From Gemmatimonadota bacterium (GTDB lineage: Bacteria; Gemmatimonadota; Gemmatimonadetes; Gemmatimonadales; Gemmatimonadaceae), in NCBI GenBank assembly GCA_026387915.1, contig JAPLKS010000017.1, forward strand, positions 310,001 to 374,000: a stretch of DNA of 64,000 nt, read 5' to 3'. Position 1 is the first letter of the stretch. Every line of letters starts with the position of its first letter. The position numbers and the translations under genes were made by a program. Under the pieces are notes generated by a model that did not search any database, was not told the origin of the DNA, and worked only from the letters and a program-made list of their open reading frames with translations. Shown one piece after another: positions 9,131 to 18,404 of the stretch.

Positions 9131-11208
9131 CGCGCGGCACTCGGCAGGAAGAGCGTCACACTCGATCCGTTCGCGCGGCTCTTGGCCTCGATGGCTCCGC
9201 CCGCTTCGCGCACGGCGGCGTGCACCAGCACCGTGCTGAGATCGTCTGGTGCGTTCTCCCAGTTGCCCGTGGATGGGCCGGTCACTTCGAGTGTGTGTGC
9301 CGACGACGTGGCAATGCGCACCGCCACGTAGGGCCCCGCCGCGAGGTTCAGTGATTCGGCGTGCGCGCCACCAAGCTCAACCGCATCAATCGACACGACA
9401 AACGGAACGAGCGGTCCGTGTTGCGCCACCTGATCGTTGAGGACCGCATCCAGTGCGTTGCGGAGCGACGGCACATCCGATCGGACCCCAAGGCGGTCTA
9501 TGCCGCTGGTGACATCGACGGCCGCGCCGAGCCGGGTGATACGTTCGCGCAGGAACTGCTCGATGTTCACCACTTCGCGTTGGACCGCTTTACGACGGCT
9601 GAGGCTCAGGAGTCCGCTCGTGAGCACGTTCGCTCTCCGGGCCGCTGTCCCGATGGCCATTAGGTCGGCGTGCGCCTCCCGTCGTGCGGCGGGAAGATCG
9701 TTGATGAGCAGTTCCACATGCGACGCAATCACCATCAGGAAATTATTGAGATCGTGCGCGAGGCCGCCGGCAAAAACTCCGAGTGCTTCGACGTCGCGTG
9801 ACGCACGCAGTTGCGTCGCCATTTGCAATTCACGCGACACGTCATGCCCGTTGATGACCACCGCGCCGACGTTCGGTTCGTGGCGCAGGTCGCGCAGTCG
9901 TAGCGCGGCCTCCCGCCATTCACCGTTTGATGCGCGCATACGCACGGTTCGCTCGATCGGTTCGAAATGTGGCGACTGAAGAATGGCCACAAATTTTGTC
10001 CGATCGTCAGGGTGCAGGAGGTCCGAGAATGACGACGCTGCGTCGGTGGACTTCGCGCCAAGAAACTGTGCGGTGGCTGGGCTGGCGTAGACGACACGAC
10101 CCTCGTTGTCCACGAGCGCGAGCACGTCATATGCGTGCTGGAGTACCGCGCTGAACCAGTGGTGTTCGTCCTCCTGCTTGCGGAGCAGTCGATCGTGCTC
10201 TTGCAGTTCCACGACTTGCCTCGCGACCACCAAGATGGCCAGTCCCACGCTGCTATACAGAAATACGACGTCGTCCGCTCGCCCTGGCGACGCGAGCGCG
10301 TACAGCATCCCGACGGGGGCCGCAGCCACGAGCGCCGTGGGAAGAAATCCGCTACGATACCCACGCTCATCCCCCGCGGCGCTCTGCGGCGATGTGGCGA
10401 GGAGGTAGAGCGACCACCGGGCCGAAACCCATCGGATGGCCCATGAGGCGCACCAAATGCCGGAGACGATGCCCGCCGGCGCATGGGACGCGACGGCTGG
10501 AGACGCGTGCCATAGTTCCGGCACGAGCTGAAGGACGTGTGCCGCGAGCAACGCGACCGCGACGTCTCGCGTGAGTGCCGATCCGCTCCGGAGGTAGAGG
10601 ACGGCAGCGAAGACGACCGACAGCGCATCGCCCGCGACGACGGATAGGTCGTTCAGAGGTTCAGTGGGCGTACTCAGGTAGGTGTTCGCCGCGACCGCCC
10701 ACATCACCAATCCACCGGTCACAATGGCGGCATCGATGGCGAATCGCGGGCGGTCAGCGCGGCGCCACGCGGCGGCGGGAAACACGAGCAGCGCCGTGAT
10801 TCCGGAAAATTGGAATATCCACGTGAGTGCGATGATCCACGCGGGGGTCGTGAACGTGCCAAACGTGAGTGACGCCTGCCAGAAGTGTCGGGCCAGCATC
10901 TGCCCCAGCGACGCGACGGCGAGCATCCGCGTAACTGACGCGACGGCGAGGAGTCGCCACGCAAGGCGCTCGCGCAGGTTATCTCGCATGGCGCCCATGC
11001 GCCACTGGAGCGCGCCAACGCCGAGGCCCACCAAGACGTGGGGTATGCTATCGATGACGCCGGTCTGTTCGCTTCCCCTCCAGCCGAACGCGACCCATCC
11101 CACATAGAGCAACCCAAGCAGGACGGCGACGGAGTCGGTCGCGCGCCAGTGTGCATCGCGCGGATCCGCACGAGTGCAGTCGGCCTGGGGGGGCGGCACC
11201 GCCAGCAT
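9127..11208 (-). CDS. Membrane PAS kinase-like protein with degenerate ATPase domain (pseudokinase)
   Basis: 693 residues, paralogous to the downstream kinase along most of its length: a multi-helix membrane region, the same RWxxAR...YRSG linker, a PAS domain (FSDLLHPDDR, VVINGHDVS) and a dimerisation helix with a normal H-box (GLAHDLNNFL, His485-Asp486). The ATP-binding domain is degenerate. The N-box is LDAVLNDQVAQHG, the G1 position reads RIATSSAHTL with no DxGxG, and the G2 position (DLSTVLVHAAVREAGG) lacks the GxGLGL glycines. There is no receiver domain. It should still dimerise and accept phosphate but probably cannot bind ATP. It starts 18 bp after the VPS10 gene and overlaps the next kinase by 4 bp, so the three are likely one operon. 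Confidence 0.85.
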   Translation of the reverse strand: MLAVPPPQADCTRADPRDAHWRATDSVAVLLGLLYVGWVAFGWRGSEQTGVIDSIPHVLVGLGVGALQWRMGAMRDNLRERLAWRLLAVASVTRMLAVASLGQMLARHFWQASLTFGTFTTPAWIIALTWIFQFSGITALLVFPAAAWRRADRPRFAIDAAIVTGGLVMWAVAANTYLSTPTEPLNDLSVVAGDALSVVFAAVLYLRSGSALTRDVAVALLAAHVLQLVPELWHASPAVASHAPAGIVSGIWCASWAIRWVSARWSLYLLATSPQSAAGDERGYRSGFLPTALVAAAPVGMLYALASPGRADDVVFLYSSVGLAILVVARQVVELQEHDRLLRKQEDEHHWFSAVLQHAYDVLALVDNEGRVVYASPATAQFLGAKSTDAASSFSDLLHPDDRTKFVAILQSPHFEPIERTVRMRASNGEWREAALRLRDLRHEPNVGAVVINGHDVSRELQMATQLRASRDVEALGVFAGGLAHDLNNFLMVIASHVELLINDLPAARREAHADLMAIGTAARRANVLTSGLLSLSRRKAVQREVVNIEQFLRERITRLGAAVDVTSGIDRLGVRSDVPSLRNALDAVLNDQVAQHGPLVPFVVSIDAVELGGAHAESLNLAAGPYVAVRIATSSAHTLEVTGPSTGNWENAPDDLSTVLVHAAVREAGGAIEAKSRANGSSVTLFLPSAAR

Positions 11209-11226
11209 GAGAAGGTCCGTTGTTTC

Positions 11227-14200
11227 CTATAGAATAGTCTTGCGGGGTCGCTGGTAGATGGGCGGAAGCCCCACGTCCTGCAGCAGTTTGTTGAACGCCG
11301 CCAGTTCTGCATTCTCAAGCTGTTGCAGGCGCTGGAGCACCGCGCCAACCTTGGTCGCCAGCTCTACGGACACGTCACCGTGCTGCTTCGTCGGACCGTA
11401 GTCGCCCGACTGAATCTGCGCGTTGAGCGAGATCAGCATGTTGTAGAGGCGAATGGGCTGATCCAGCGTGCACTGGTCCACGTGACAGCTGACTTCTGTG
11501 AGTTCGTCGCGCAGCGCTTCGAAACGCACGCGCAATGGCGTGGCCGCGTCCGCGACGCGCTTGGCGAATCCCTGATCCTTGCTCTGCTCGACGCGCGCGT
11601 CAATCTGTGACTGCGTGTCCTCGATGCGGCCCACCGACTCCGCCAACTCGGTGATCTTGTTCCGCACACGGAGCGCGGCCTGAAACTGTGCGATGAGGTC
11701 GGCGGCGGTCGTCTTCACCCGCGGATCGGCCACGACGGCGAAGGTTCGCACCAGCGAATCCGCGCCCACGATGAGTCGCACGCGATACGTGCCTGGCGGC
11801 GCCATCGGTCCGTCGAGCGTCCCTTCGTCGAGGACGGTGTTTTTGAGCGCAGTCGCGCCAGGATACCGCAGGTTCCAGGAGAAGCGATTGCTACCCGCGC
11901 GCGCACTCACCACAGAGTCGGCGGCGTCAAAGGCGAGGGAATCGCCTCGTGCGGCCAACGTGGCGCGCGTCGCGGAATCGGCCCGCGCGCTCACAGAGTC
12001 AACGGGGGGTAGTTCGCTGTCGTACGTGCGGATCACCGTCCCCGAAGCGTCGAGGAACTGTAGGTGCACCTTGTCCTTTGGCGTGTCCTTGAGCCAGTAG
12101 TCAATCGTCGCGCCGCCGCGCGGGTTTTCCCCTTCGGTGGCGCTCTGTCCGCCGCCGGTCACCCATCGCAGGGCCGGTGCCGGCTGAAAGAGATGCGCAC
12201 GCGCCGTAGTTACGCTGTCCGCCATTTGACGGAGCGACGAAATGTCGTCGAGAATCCAGAACGCGCGCCCGTGCGTTGCGGCCACGAGATCGTGACCGTG
12301 CACGGCGAGATCGCGCACGCTGACGCGCGGCAGGTTGAGCTGCAGTGGCTCCCAGTGCGCCCCGTCGTCGAGCGACACATACACGCCCGTCTCGGTGCCC
12401 GCGTACAGCAGGCCCCGTCGCACGGGGTCTTCGCGCACGGTACGCACATACGCGCCGTTCGGGAGTCCGGTGCTGATGGATGTCCAGTTGCGTCCTTCGT
12501 CCGTGGTCTTCCAGATGTACGCGTGGAAGTCGTCCTGCTGATACCGGTTGGCCGCGACATACGCCGTGGCCGCGTCAAAGTGCGAGGGTTCAATGCCCGC
12601 CGTGCGCGTAAACGCGCCATAGGCGCGCGGCGTGACGTTCGTCCAGTGCGCGCCGGCATCGGTGGAGATGTTCACCAGGCCGTCGTCACTGCCGGCCCAG
12701 AGCACGCCCTTGCGGCGCGGCGATTCTGCGAACGCGTAGATGGTGGCATACCACTCCGTGCCCGTCATGTCGCCGTGAATCGGGCCACCGGAACGCCCGA
12801 GCGTCGCGGCGTCGTGGCGCGTGAGGTCGGGCGAGATCTTCTCCCAGCTGGCGCCCTCGTTGGTGGAACGGTGCACAAACTGCGAGGTCGCGTAGAGCGT
12901 GCTCGGGTCATGCGGAGAGAGCAAAATCGGGAACGTCCACTGAAAACGATAGGGCACGTCGCGCGCGGCCCACCCATCGTAGTTGGAGAGCCACACCGAC
13001 ACGTCGCGATCCTGTCGCGTCGCACGGTCGTTGCGCGTGAGAATGCCGGTGTAGCAGCCGCCGTACGTCACGTTCGGGTCGCGCGGATCGACGGCAATCG
13101 TCGCATTCTCGCAGCCGGCCACAGAAAAGAAATCACGGATCCCAATGGCGCCGTCATCACTGCGGCTCGCAATCGAGACGGTCGAGTTGTCCTGCTGCGC
13201 GCCGTACACGCGATAGGGAAACTGCTGATCGGTGGTGACGTGATAAAACTGCGCGGTCGGTTGGTTCTGCTGCGTAGACCACGACGTGCCGCCATCGTAC
13301 GAGATGGTCGCGCCCCCGTCGTTGGCGTTGATCATCCGCTTGGGGTCCTTGGGGTCAATCCACAACTGGTGGGTGTCGCCATGCGGCACGCGCACCTGCG
13401 AGAAGGCGTGCCCGCCGTCCACCGAACGCCACACCTGCAGGTTCATGATGTAGACGGTGTTCTCGTCCACCGGGTCGGCAGTCAGCGCAGAGTAATAGAA
13501 GGGGCGGACCGCCCACTTTTGATCGCCGCTCGTCCGCTCCCACGTGGCGCCACCGTTGTCGGAGCGGAACACGCCGCCTGCGGAATCCGGCGCTTCGATG
13601 CTGGCCCAGAGGCGCTGCGGCCGCGTCGGCGAAACCGCGATGCCGATTTTACCGAGCGGCGTGCGCGGGATGCCGGCATTGAAGCTCAGTTCGCTCCACG
13701 TGTCGCCACCGTCAAGGCTTTTCCAGAGGCCACTGCGTCCGGCCCCTGCGTTCATCCCCCACGGCGTGCGCTGAAACTTCCACATTGACGCATACAAAAT
13801 GCGCGGGTTACCGGGATCCATGGCAAGGTCAATGGCGCCGGTGGAGTCATTCAGGAACAGCACCTTCGACCAATGACGGCCGCCGTCGGCGCTGCGGAAG
13901 ATGCCGCGCTCCGCGTTGGGGCCAAAAGCATGTCCCATCGCGGCCACGAACACGCGCTCTGGGTCACGCGGATCCACCACGATCTTCGAGATGTGCTGCG
14001 TGTCGCCGAGTCCGAGATGCTGCCAATGCTCACCGCCGTCGGTGGAGCGATACACGCCGGTGCCGTAGGTGAGATCTTCGCGCAACTGCGCCTCACCGGT
14101 CCCCACATAGATGACGTTGTGATCCGACGGAGCGAGCGTGACCGCTCCCACCGACGAAATGTCACTGCGTCCGTCGGTCACGTTGCGCCACGTTTGCCCG

Positions 14201-14511
14201 CCGTTGGCGGTCTTCCAAACGCCACCGTTCACGGCACCAAACCAGAACACGCGGGCATCGGAGGGATCGCCGGCCACCGCGACGGAACGCCCGCCGCGGA
14301 ACGGTCCTACTAAGCGCCAGCGCATGGCCTTAAATCGCGACGCGGTCGCGCCGGGATCGGTGTAGAGCGCGGCCGAGTAGCTGGTGGAGGGCGCGGTGGA
14401 AGCGGCGGTGGAAGCGGCCGCAGCTTTCGGACGCTGAGCCATGGCGATGGTGCTGCTCAGGGAGCAGGCGAGGGCCGCTACGGCGATCCGTGTCTGGAGA
14501 CGAGCATTCAT
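11227..14511 (-). CDS. Secreted VPS10/sortilin-type BNR-repeat propeller protein
   Basis: 1094 residues. ATG at 14511 precedes a signal peptide (ARLQTRIAVAALACSLSSTIAMAQ); the frame is open further upstream but without signal-like sequence. The mature protein carries roughly ten Asp-box/BNR motifs (STDGGEHW, SADGGRHW, SLDGGDTW, SDNGGATW, SYDGGTSW, STDAGAHW, SLDDGAHW and others), giving one or two large beta-propellers. A beta-sandwich-like region and a predicted helical C-terminus (about 1000-1094) follow. The family is exported and often labelled glycosyl hydrolase, but binding or scaffolding is equally possible. It is the first gene of a leftward set with the two membrane kinases, 18 bp before the first. 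It shares a 249-bp promoter region with the divergent tricorn protease gene. Confidence 0.85.
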   Translation of the reverse strand: MNARLQTRIAVAALACSLSSTIAMAQRPKAAAASTAASTAPSTSYSAALYTDPGATASRFKAMRWRLVGPFRGGRSVAVAGDPSDARVFWFGAVNGGVWKTANGGQTWRNVTDGRSDISSVGAVTLAPSDHNVIYVGTGEAQLREDLTYGTGVYRSTDGGEHWQHLGLGDTQHISKIVVDPRDPERVFVAAMGHAFGPNAERGIFRSADGGRHWSKVLFLNDSTGAIDLAMDPGNPRILYASMWKFQRTPWGMNAGAGRSGLWKSLDGGDTWSELSFNAGIPRTPLGKIGIAVSPTRPQRLWASIEAPDSAGGVFRSDNGGATWERTSGDQKWAVRPFYYSALTADPVDENTVYIMNLQVWRSVDGGHAFSQVRVPHGDTHQLWIDPKDPKRMINANDGGATISYDGGTSWSTQQNQPTAQFYHVTTDQQFPYRVYGAQQDNSTVSIASRSDDGAIGIRDFFSVAGCENATIAVDPRDPNVTYGGCYTGILTRNDRATRQDRDVSVWLSNYDGWAARDVPYRFQWTFPILLSPHDPSTLYATSQFVHRSTNEGASWEKISPDLTRHDAATLGRSGGPIHGDMTGTEWYATIYAFAESPRRKGVLWAGSDDGLVNISTDAGAHWTNVTPRAYGAFTRTAGIEPSHFDAATAYVAANRYQQDDFHAYIWKTTDEGRNWTSISTGLPNGAYVRTVREDPVRRGLLYAGTETGVYVSLDDGAHWEPLQLNLPRVSVRDLAVHGHDLVAATHGRAFWILDDISSLRQMADSVTTARAHLFQPAPALRWVTGGGQSATEGENPRGGATIDYWLKDTPKDKVHLQFLDASGTVIRTYDSELPPVDSVSARADSATRATLAARGDSLAFDAADSVVSARAGSNRFSWNLRYPGATALKNTVLDEGTLDGPMAPPGTYRVRLIVGADSLVRTFAVVADPRVKTTAADLIAQFQAALRVRNKITELAESVGRIEDTQSQIDARVEQSKDQGFAKRVADAATPLRVRFEALRDELTEVSCHVDQCTLDQPIRLYNMLISLNAQIQSGDYGPTKQHGDVSVELATKVGAVLQRLQQLENAELAAFNKLLQDVGLPPIYQRPRKTIL

Positions 14512-14544
14512 GGGTTCGATTGGTCCGAGGAGCGCGGTCGATTC

Positions 14545-14571
14545 GGTATAGGAATGTACGGGCCACACCAA
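14545..14571 (-). promoter_or_regulatory. Possible promoter of the VPS10-kinase operon
   Basis: On the minus strand TTGGTG is followed after 15 bp by TATACC, about 35 bp before the start codon at 14511. Both hexamers are imperfect and the spacing is short, so this is tentative. Confidence 0.25.
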
Positions 14572-14688
14572 TGAGACGCGACGGGATGCGCTCCCCCAGA
14601 GAGGTTCGGCGGCGGCATGCGTACAAGTGTCGGGGTTTCGCCGACAGGCGCGGTCAATCCCCCTAGCCGTGGGGAGCGGCTGGCGCGA

Positions 14689-14697
14689 TGCTATAGG
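14689..14697 (+). promoter_or_regulatory. Extended -10 element before the tricorn gene
   Basis: TG-C-TATAGG at 14689-14697 matches the extended -10 form (TGnTATAAT), about 65 bp before the ATG at 14761. No good -35 is visible, as is allowed for extended -10 promoters. The sequence resembles the TATATAGG before the TonB receptor gene. Confidence 0.3.
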
Positions 14698-14760
14698 GAC
14701 GTCGTGCGAGCTTCCCATTCCACTCGTGTTCGCACCCAGAACCTCTTGCCCCGTCCTCCG

Positions 14761-17700
14761 ATGCTACGTTTGCGCCCGTTCCTCGCCCTCGCGGCGGTCG
14801 CGGTGCTCACCCCAGCGCTGTCCGCCCAAACGCGGATGTTGCGCAGCCCGTCCGTGAGCGCCGACCACATTGCCTTTGCTTACGCGCAGAACATCTGGAC
14901 CGTGCCGCGCGCCGGCGGGCTCGCTCGTCGACTCACCAGCTTTCAGGGCACGACCGAGAATCCCAAGCTGAGCCCCGACGGCAAGTGGGTGGCCTTCAGC
15001 GGCTCCTACAATGGCAACACCGACGTCTACGTTGTGGCCGTTGATGGTGGCACGCCCAAGCGCCTCACCTGGCACACCGCCGCCGATATCGTGCAGGGGT
15101 GGACGCCCGACGGCACCAAGGTGCTCTTTGCCTCCGCGCGCGAAACGAACGGGCCGACGGCGGCACCGCGCTTTTTCACGGTGAGCGTCGCTGGCGGGCC
15201 AGAAGAAGCGCTCCCGATGAATCGCGCCTTCCAAGGGCGCATCTCGCCGGACGGCAAGCGCGTGGCCTACCGCATGAACAACTCGTGGGACGAAGAACGC
15301 CGCAACTATCGTGGCGGCAAGAACCGTCCCATCTGGATTGTGGACCTCAAGTCACTCGAACTTGAGTCGCCGCCCTGGACGGACTCCAAGGACATGGAGC
15401 CGGCGTGGGTTGGGGATGTCGTGCATTTCATCTCGGACCGTGACGGCGTCGCCAATGTGTGGGCGTACGACACCAAGGCCAAAAAGCTGAAGCAGGAAAC
15501 CGATTTCGCCGACTACGACGTCAAGATGCTCGACGCCGGCGCGGGCGTGGTGGTGTTTGAGCAGGGCGGTTATGTACACGAGCTCGACCCCAAGACGGGG
15601 AAGCAGCACATCGTGAACATCACCGTGAATGGCGACTTTCCGTGGATGATGGCGGAGTGGAAAGATCTCTCGTCGCGCATTTCGGCGATGGCCATCTCCC
15701 CCACGGGCAAGCGCGCCGCGGTGGAAGCGCGGGGCGAAGTCTTCAGCATTCCCGCGGAGAAGGGGGATGCGCGCAATCTCACCAACTCCAGCGGTTCCGC
15801 CGAACGCGATCCGGCGTGGAGCCCCGACGGCAAATTCATCTCGTACTTCTCCGACAAGTCGGGCGAGTACGAGCTGGTGATTGAGCCGCAGGACGGCATC
15901 TCGCCGCCTCGCATCATCAAGCTGCCGAACCACAAGCACTACTACACACCAGCGTGGAGCCCCGACGGCAAGAAGCTCCTCTACACCGACACTGACCTCA
16001 AACTCTGGGTGCTCGACGTGGCGTCGGGCCAAGCGAAGATTGTCGGTGAAGATCCGTGGATGGTGCCGTCGCGCACCATGAACCCGGTGTGGAGCCCGGA
16101 CTCGCGTTGGATTGCGTATGTGAAGCACCTGAACTCGTTGTACAAGGCGGTCGTGGTAGTGAACGCCGAGTCGGGGCAGGCCAAGCAGGTCACCGACGGG
16201 CTCGCCGATGCGACGTGGCCCGCGTGGGATGCGAGCGGCAAGTATCTGTGGTTCTTCGCGTCGACCGACTTCGCTCTCAAGTCGCAGTGGCTCGACATGT
16301 CGAACTACGATCACGAGGAGAACTTCGCGCTCTACGTGACGCTGCTCAAGAAGAACGAAACGACGCCCTTCGGGCCAGAAAGCGATGAAGAAATCGGCGC
16401 CCCTGCGGCCGCCGCGGGTGGCGCAGCCGGTGGACGCGGTGGACGCGGCGCCGGTGCGGGCGCCGCAGCACCGGACGCTGCCGCTACCGCTGCCGAACGT
16501 CCGGCCACGCCGCGGAGCGCGGCGGTGACGGTGGACATCGACTTTGACGGCATCAGCAATCGCATTCTCGCCGTACCGGGGATCGCCGAACGTCAATACA
16601 CTCGCCTCAAGGCCGGTGCTGCCGGCACGGTGTACTTCCTCGAACCGACGCCGGCCTCTGGCACCGCCGGTGGTGGTGGCGGACGTGGCGGTGCAGGCGG
16701 GGCGGGGAACACCCTCCACCGGTATCAGCTGCGTGATCGGCGCGCGACGGCGTTCGTGTCCGGCGTTGCCGACTATGACGTGAGTCTCGACGGGCACAAA
16801 CTGTTGTATCGCGGTGGTGGCGGCGGCGGTGGCCGCGGTGCCGCTGCGGGCGGGGCGGGGGGCGGTGCCAATCTGTTTATCGTCGACGCCGACCGTACGC
16901 CGCCGCAGGCGGGCGCTGGACGTCTCAACGCCTCGCTGCGCGCGCAGATCGATCCCAAACTCGAGTTTGCGCAAATCTTCAATGAAGGGTGGCGCAACCA
17001 GCGCGACTATTTGTACGTGCCGAACATGCACGGCTCCGACTGGCCGCGTATGAAGCAACTCTACGGTCAGCTGTTGCCATTCGTAAACCACCGCGCCGAT
17101 CTCAATTATCTGCTTGATATGATGGGCTCGGAAATCGCCGTCGGTCACTCGTACGTGCGTGGCGGCGATATGCCCGACGTGCCAGCGTCCACGGGCGGAC
17201 AGTTGGGCGCCGATCTCACCATTGAGCAGGGGCGTTACCGCATCAGCAAGATTTTCGATGCCGAAAGCTGGAACCCCGACCTCCGCGCGCCGCTCGGCGA
17301 ACCGGGGCTCGATGCAAAGGTTGGTGATTACATCGTGGCCGTGAATGGCGAAGAGCTCAAGACGCCGGATAACATCTATCGTCTGCTCGATGGCACCGCG
17401 AATCGTCAGGTGGTGCTGAGTCTCAACGACAAGCCGCAGCTCGAGGGCGCGCGTCGTGTGACCGTGGTGCCGATCGCCAACGATCAGGGGCTCCGCACCC
17501 GCGCGTGGGTGGAACACAATCGTCGCGTGGTGGACTCGCTCTCCAAGGGACAACTCGCGTACGTCTATCTGCCCAACACCGGTCAGCCGGGCTACACGAG
17601 CTTCAATCGCTACTACTTCGCTCAGCAGGATCGCAAAGGCGCGGTGATTGACGAACGCTTCAACGGCGGCGGACAGGCGGCCGATTACATCATTGACGTA

Positions 17701-18180
17701 CTGCAGCGCGACTTTGACGGCTACTTCAACAACGTGGCCGGTGACCGTATGCCGTTCACGAGTCCGGCGGCCGGCATCTGGGGCCCGAAGGTGATGATTA
17801 TCAACGAAATGGCGGGCTCCGGCGGCGACCTCATGCCCTGGATGTTCCACAACCGCAAGATCGGCACGCTGGTTGGTAAGCGCACGTGGGGCGGCCTTGT
17901 GCACACGGCCGACACACCAGGCTTCATTGACGGCGGCTCAATGATCGCACCGCGTGGCGGCTTCTTCCGGCGCGACGACAAGTGGGACGTCGAGAATGTC
18001 GGGCAGGCACCAGATATTGACGTAGAGAACTGGCCCAAGGATATGGCGGCCGGACGCGACCCGCAGCTCGAACGTGCCATTCAGGAAGCGCTCAAGCAGT
18101 TGGCAGCGAAGCCGGTGCAACGCGCCACCAAGGAGCCGGCATCGCCGACGTGGGGCAAGCGGGTGAAGCCGCTGCCGTAG
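14761..18180 (+). CDS. Tricorn-type protease (S41 family) with signal peptide
   Basis: 1139 residues. ATG at 14761 starts a signal peptide (MLRLRPFLALAAVAVLTPALSAQ); the frame is open upstream without signal-like sequence. Two WD/TolB-like propeller regions follow (LSPDGKWVAFSG, WSPDGKFISYFSD, WSPDGKKLLYTD). Gly/Arg/Ala-rich inserts lie around residues 545-580 and 640-705. A PDZ domain (about 850-905, GDYIVAVNGEEL) and a C-terminal S41 peptidase core complete it. Probable catalytic residues are the His in GHSYVRGGD (about 797), the Ser in MAGSGGD (about 1020) and the Glu in VENVGQAPDI, as in archaeal tricorn. It should degrade oligopeptides in the periplasm or outside the cell. It is divergent from the VPS10-kinase operon. 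Confidence 0.92.
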   Translation: MLRLRPFLALAAVAVLTPALSAQTRMLRSPSVSADHIAFAYAQNIWTVPRAGGLARRLTSFQGTTENPKLSPDGKWVAFSGSYNGNTDVYVVAVDGGTPKRLTWHTAADIVQGWTPDGTKVLFASARETNGPTAAPRFFTVSVAGGPEEALPMNRAFQGRISPDGKRVAYRMNNSWDEERRNYRGGKNRPIWIVDLKSLELESPPWTDSKDMEPAWVGDVVHFISDRDGVANVWAYDTKAKKLKQETDFADYDVKMLDAGAGVVVFEQGGYVHELDPKTGKQHIVNITVNGDFPWMMAEWKDLSSRISAMAISPTGKRAAVEARGEVFSIPAEKGDARNLTNSSGSAERDPAWSPDGKFISYFSDKSGEYELVIEPQDGISPPRIIKLPNHKHYYTPAWSPDGKKLLYTDTDLKLWVLDVASGQAKIVGEDPWMVPSRTMNPVWSPDSRWIAYVKHLNSLYKAVVVVNAESGQAKQVTDGLADATWPAWDASGKYLWFFASTDFALKSQWLDMSNYDHEENFALYVTLLKKNETTPFGPESDEEIGAPAAAAGGAAGGRGGRGAGAGAAAPDAAATAAERPATPRSAAVTVDIDFDGISNRILAVPGIAERQYTRLKAGAAGTVYFLEPTPASGTAGGGGGRGGAGGAGNTLHRYQLRDRRATAFVSGVADYDVSLDGHKLLYRGGGGGGGRGAAAGGAGGGANLFIVDADRTPPQAGAGRLNASLRAQIDPKLEFAQIFNEGWRNQRDYLYVPNMHGSDWPRMKQLYGQLLPFVNHRADLNYLLDMMGSEIAVGHSYVRGGDMPDVPASTGGQLGADLTIEQGRYRISKIFDAESWNPDLRAPLGEPGLDAKVGDYIVAVNGEELKTPDNIYRLLDGTANRQVVLSLNDKPQLEGARRVTVVPIANDQGLRTRAWVEHNRRVVDSLSKGQLAYVYLPNTGQPGYTSFNRYYFAQQDRKGAVIDERFNGGGQAADYIIDVLQRDFDGYFNNVAGDRMPFTSPAAGIWGPKVMIINEMAGSGGDLMPWMFHNRKIGTLVGKRTWGGLVHTADTPGFIDGGSMIAPRGGFFRRDDKWDVENVGQAPDIDVENWPKDMAAGRDPQLERAIQEALKQLAAKPVQRATKEPASPTWGKRVKPLP

Positions 18181-18194
18181 TCGTTGGCCGCGTA

Positions 18195-18240
18195 ATGTGA
18201 GACGGGGGCGACGCAGCATGCGGCGCCCCCGTTCTCACAT
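18195..18240 (+). terminator. Hairpin downstream of the tricorn gene
   Basis: ATGTGAGACGGGGGCG pairs with CGCCCCCGTTCTCACAT (one bulged T) across a 13-nt loop, starting 14 bp after the tricorn stop. There is no T-run after it, so it is terminator-like but not a classic intrinsic terminator. The rest of the 18181-18404 gap shows nothing else I can support. Confidence 0.55.
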
Positions 18241-18404
18241 CGCCCGTCGCCGCTGGCGCGTCGGGGAAGCCTCTACCCGCGGACGGGTTTCCGCTGACGG
18301 CGCGTCAGTTGGCGACGTCGTAGTTTCTTGCGATTGTCCGGCCGAGTCCCCCCCCCCTCGGCATTCCACGCGCCCGATGGAGCGCACGAACTGGATTACC
18401 GCAG

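Noticed and set aside
12064-13788. 574-codon frame antisense to the VPS10 gene
   Set aside because: Arg/His/Val-rich mirror of the BNR repeats, with no signal or motif.
15352-17904. 850-codon open frame antisense to the tricorn gene
   Set aside because: It lies fully inside a gene with clear domains, is His/Arg/Val-rich with no family motifs, and is expected from the codon bias of a high-GC gene.
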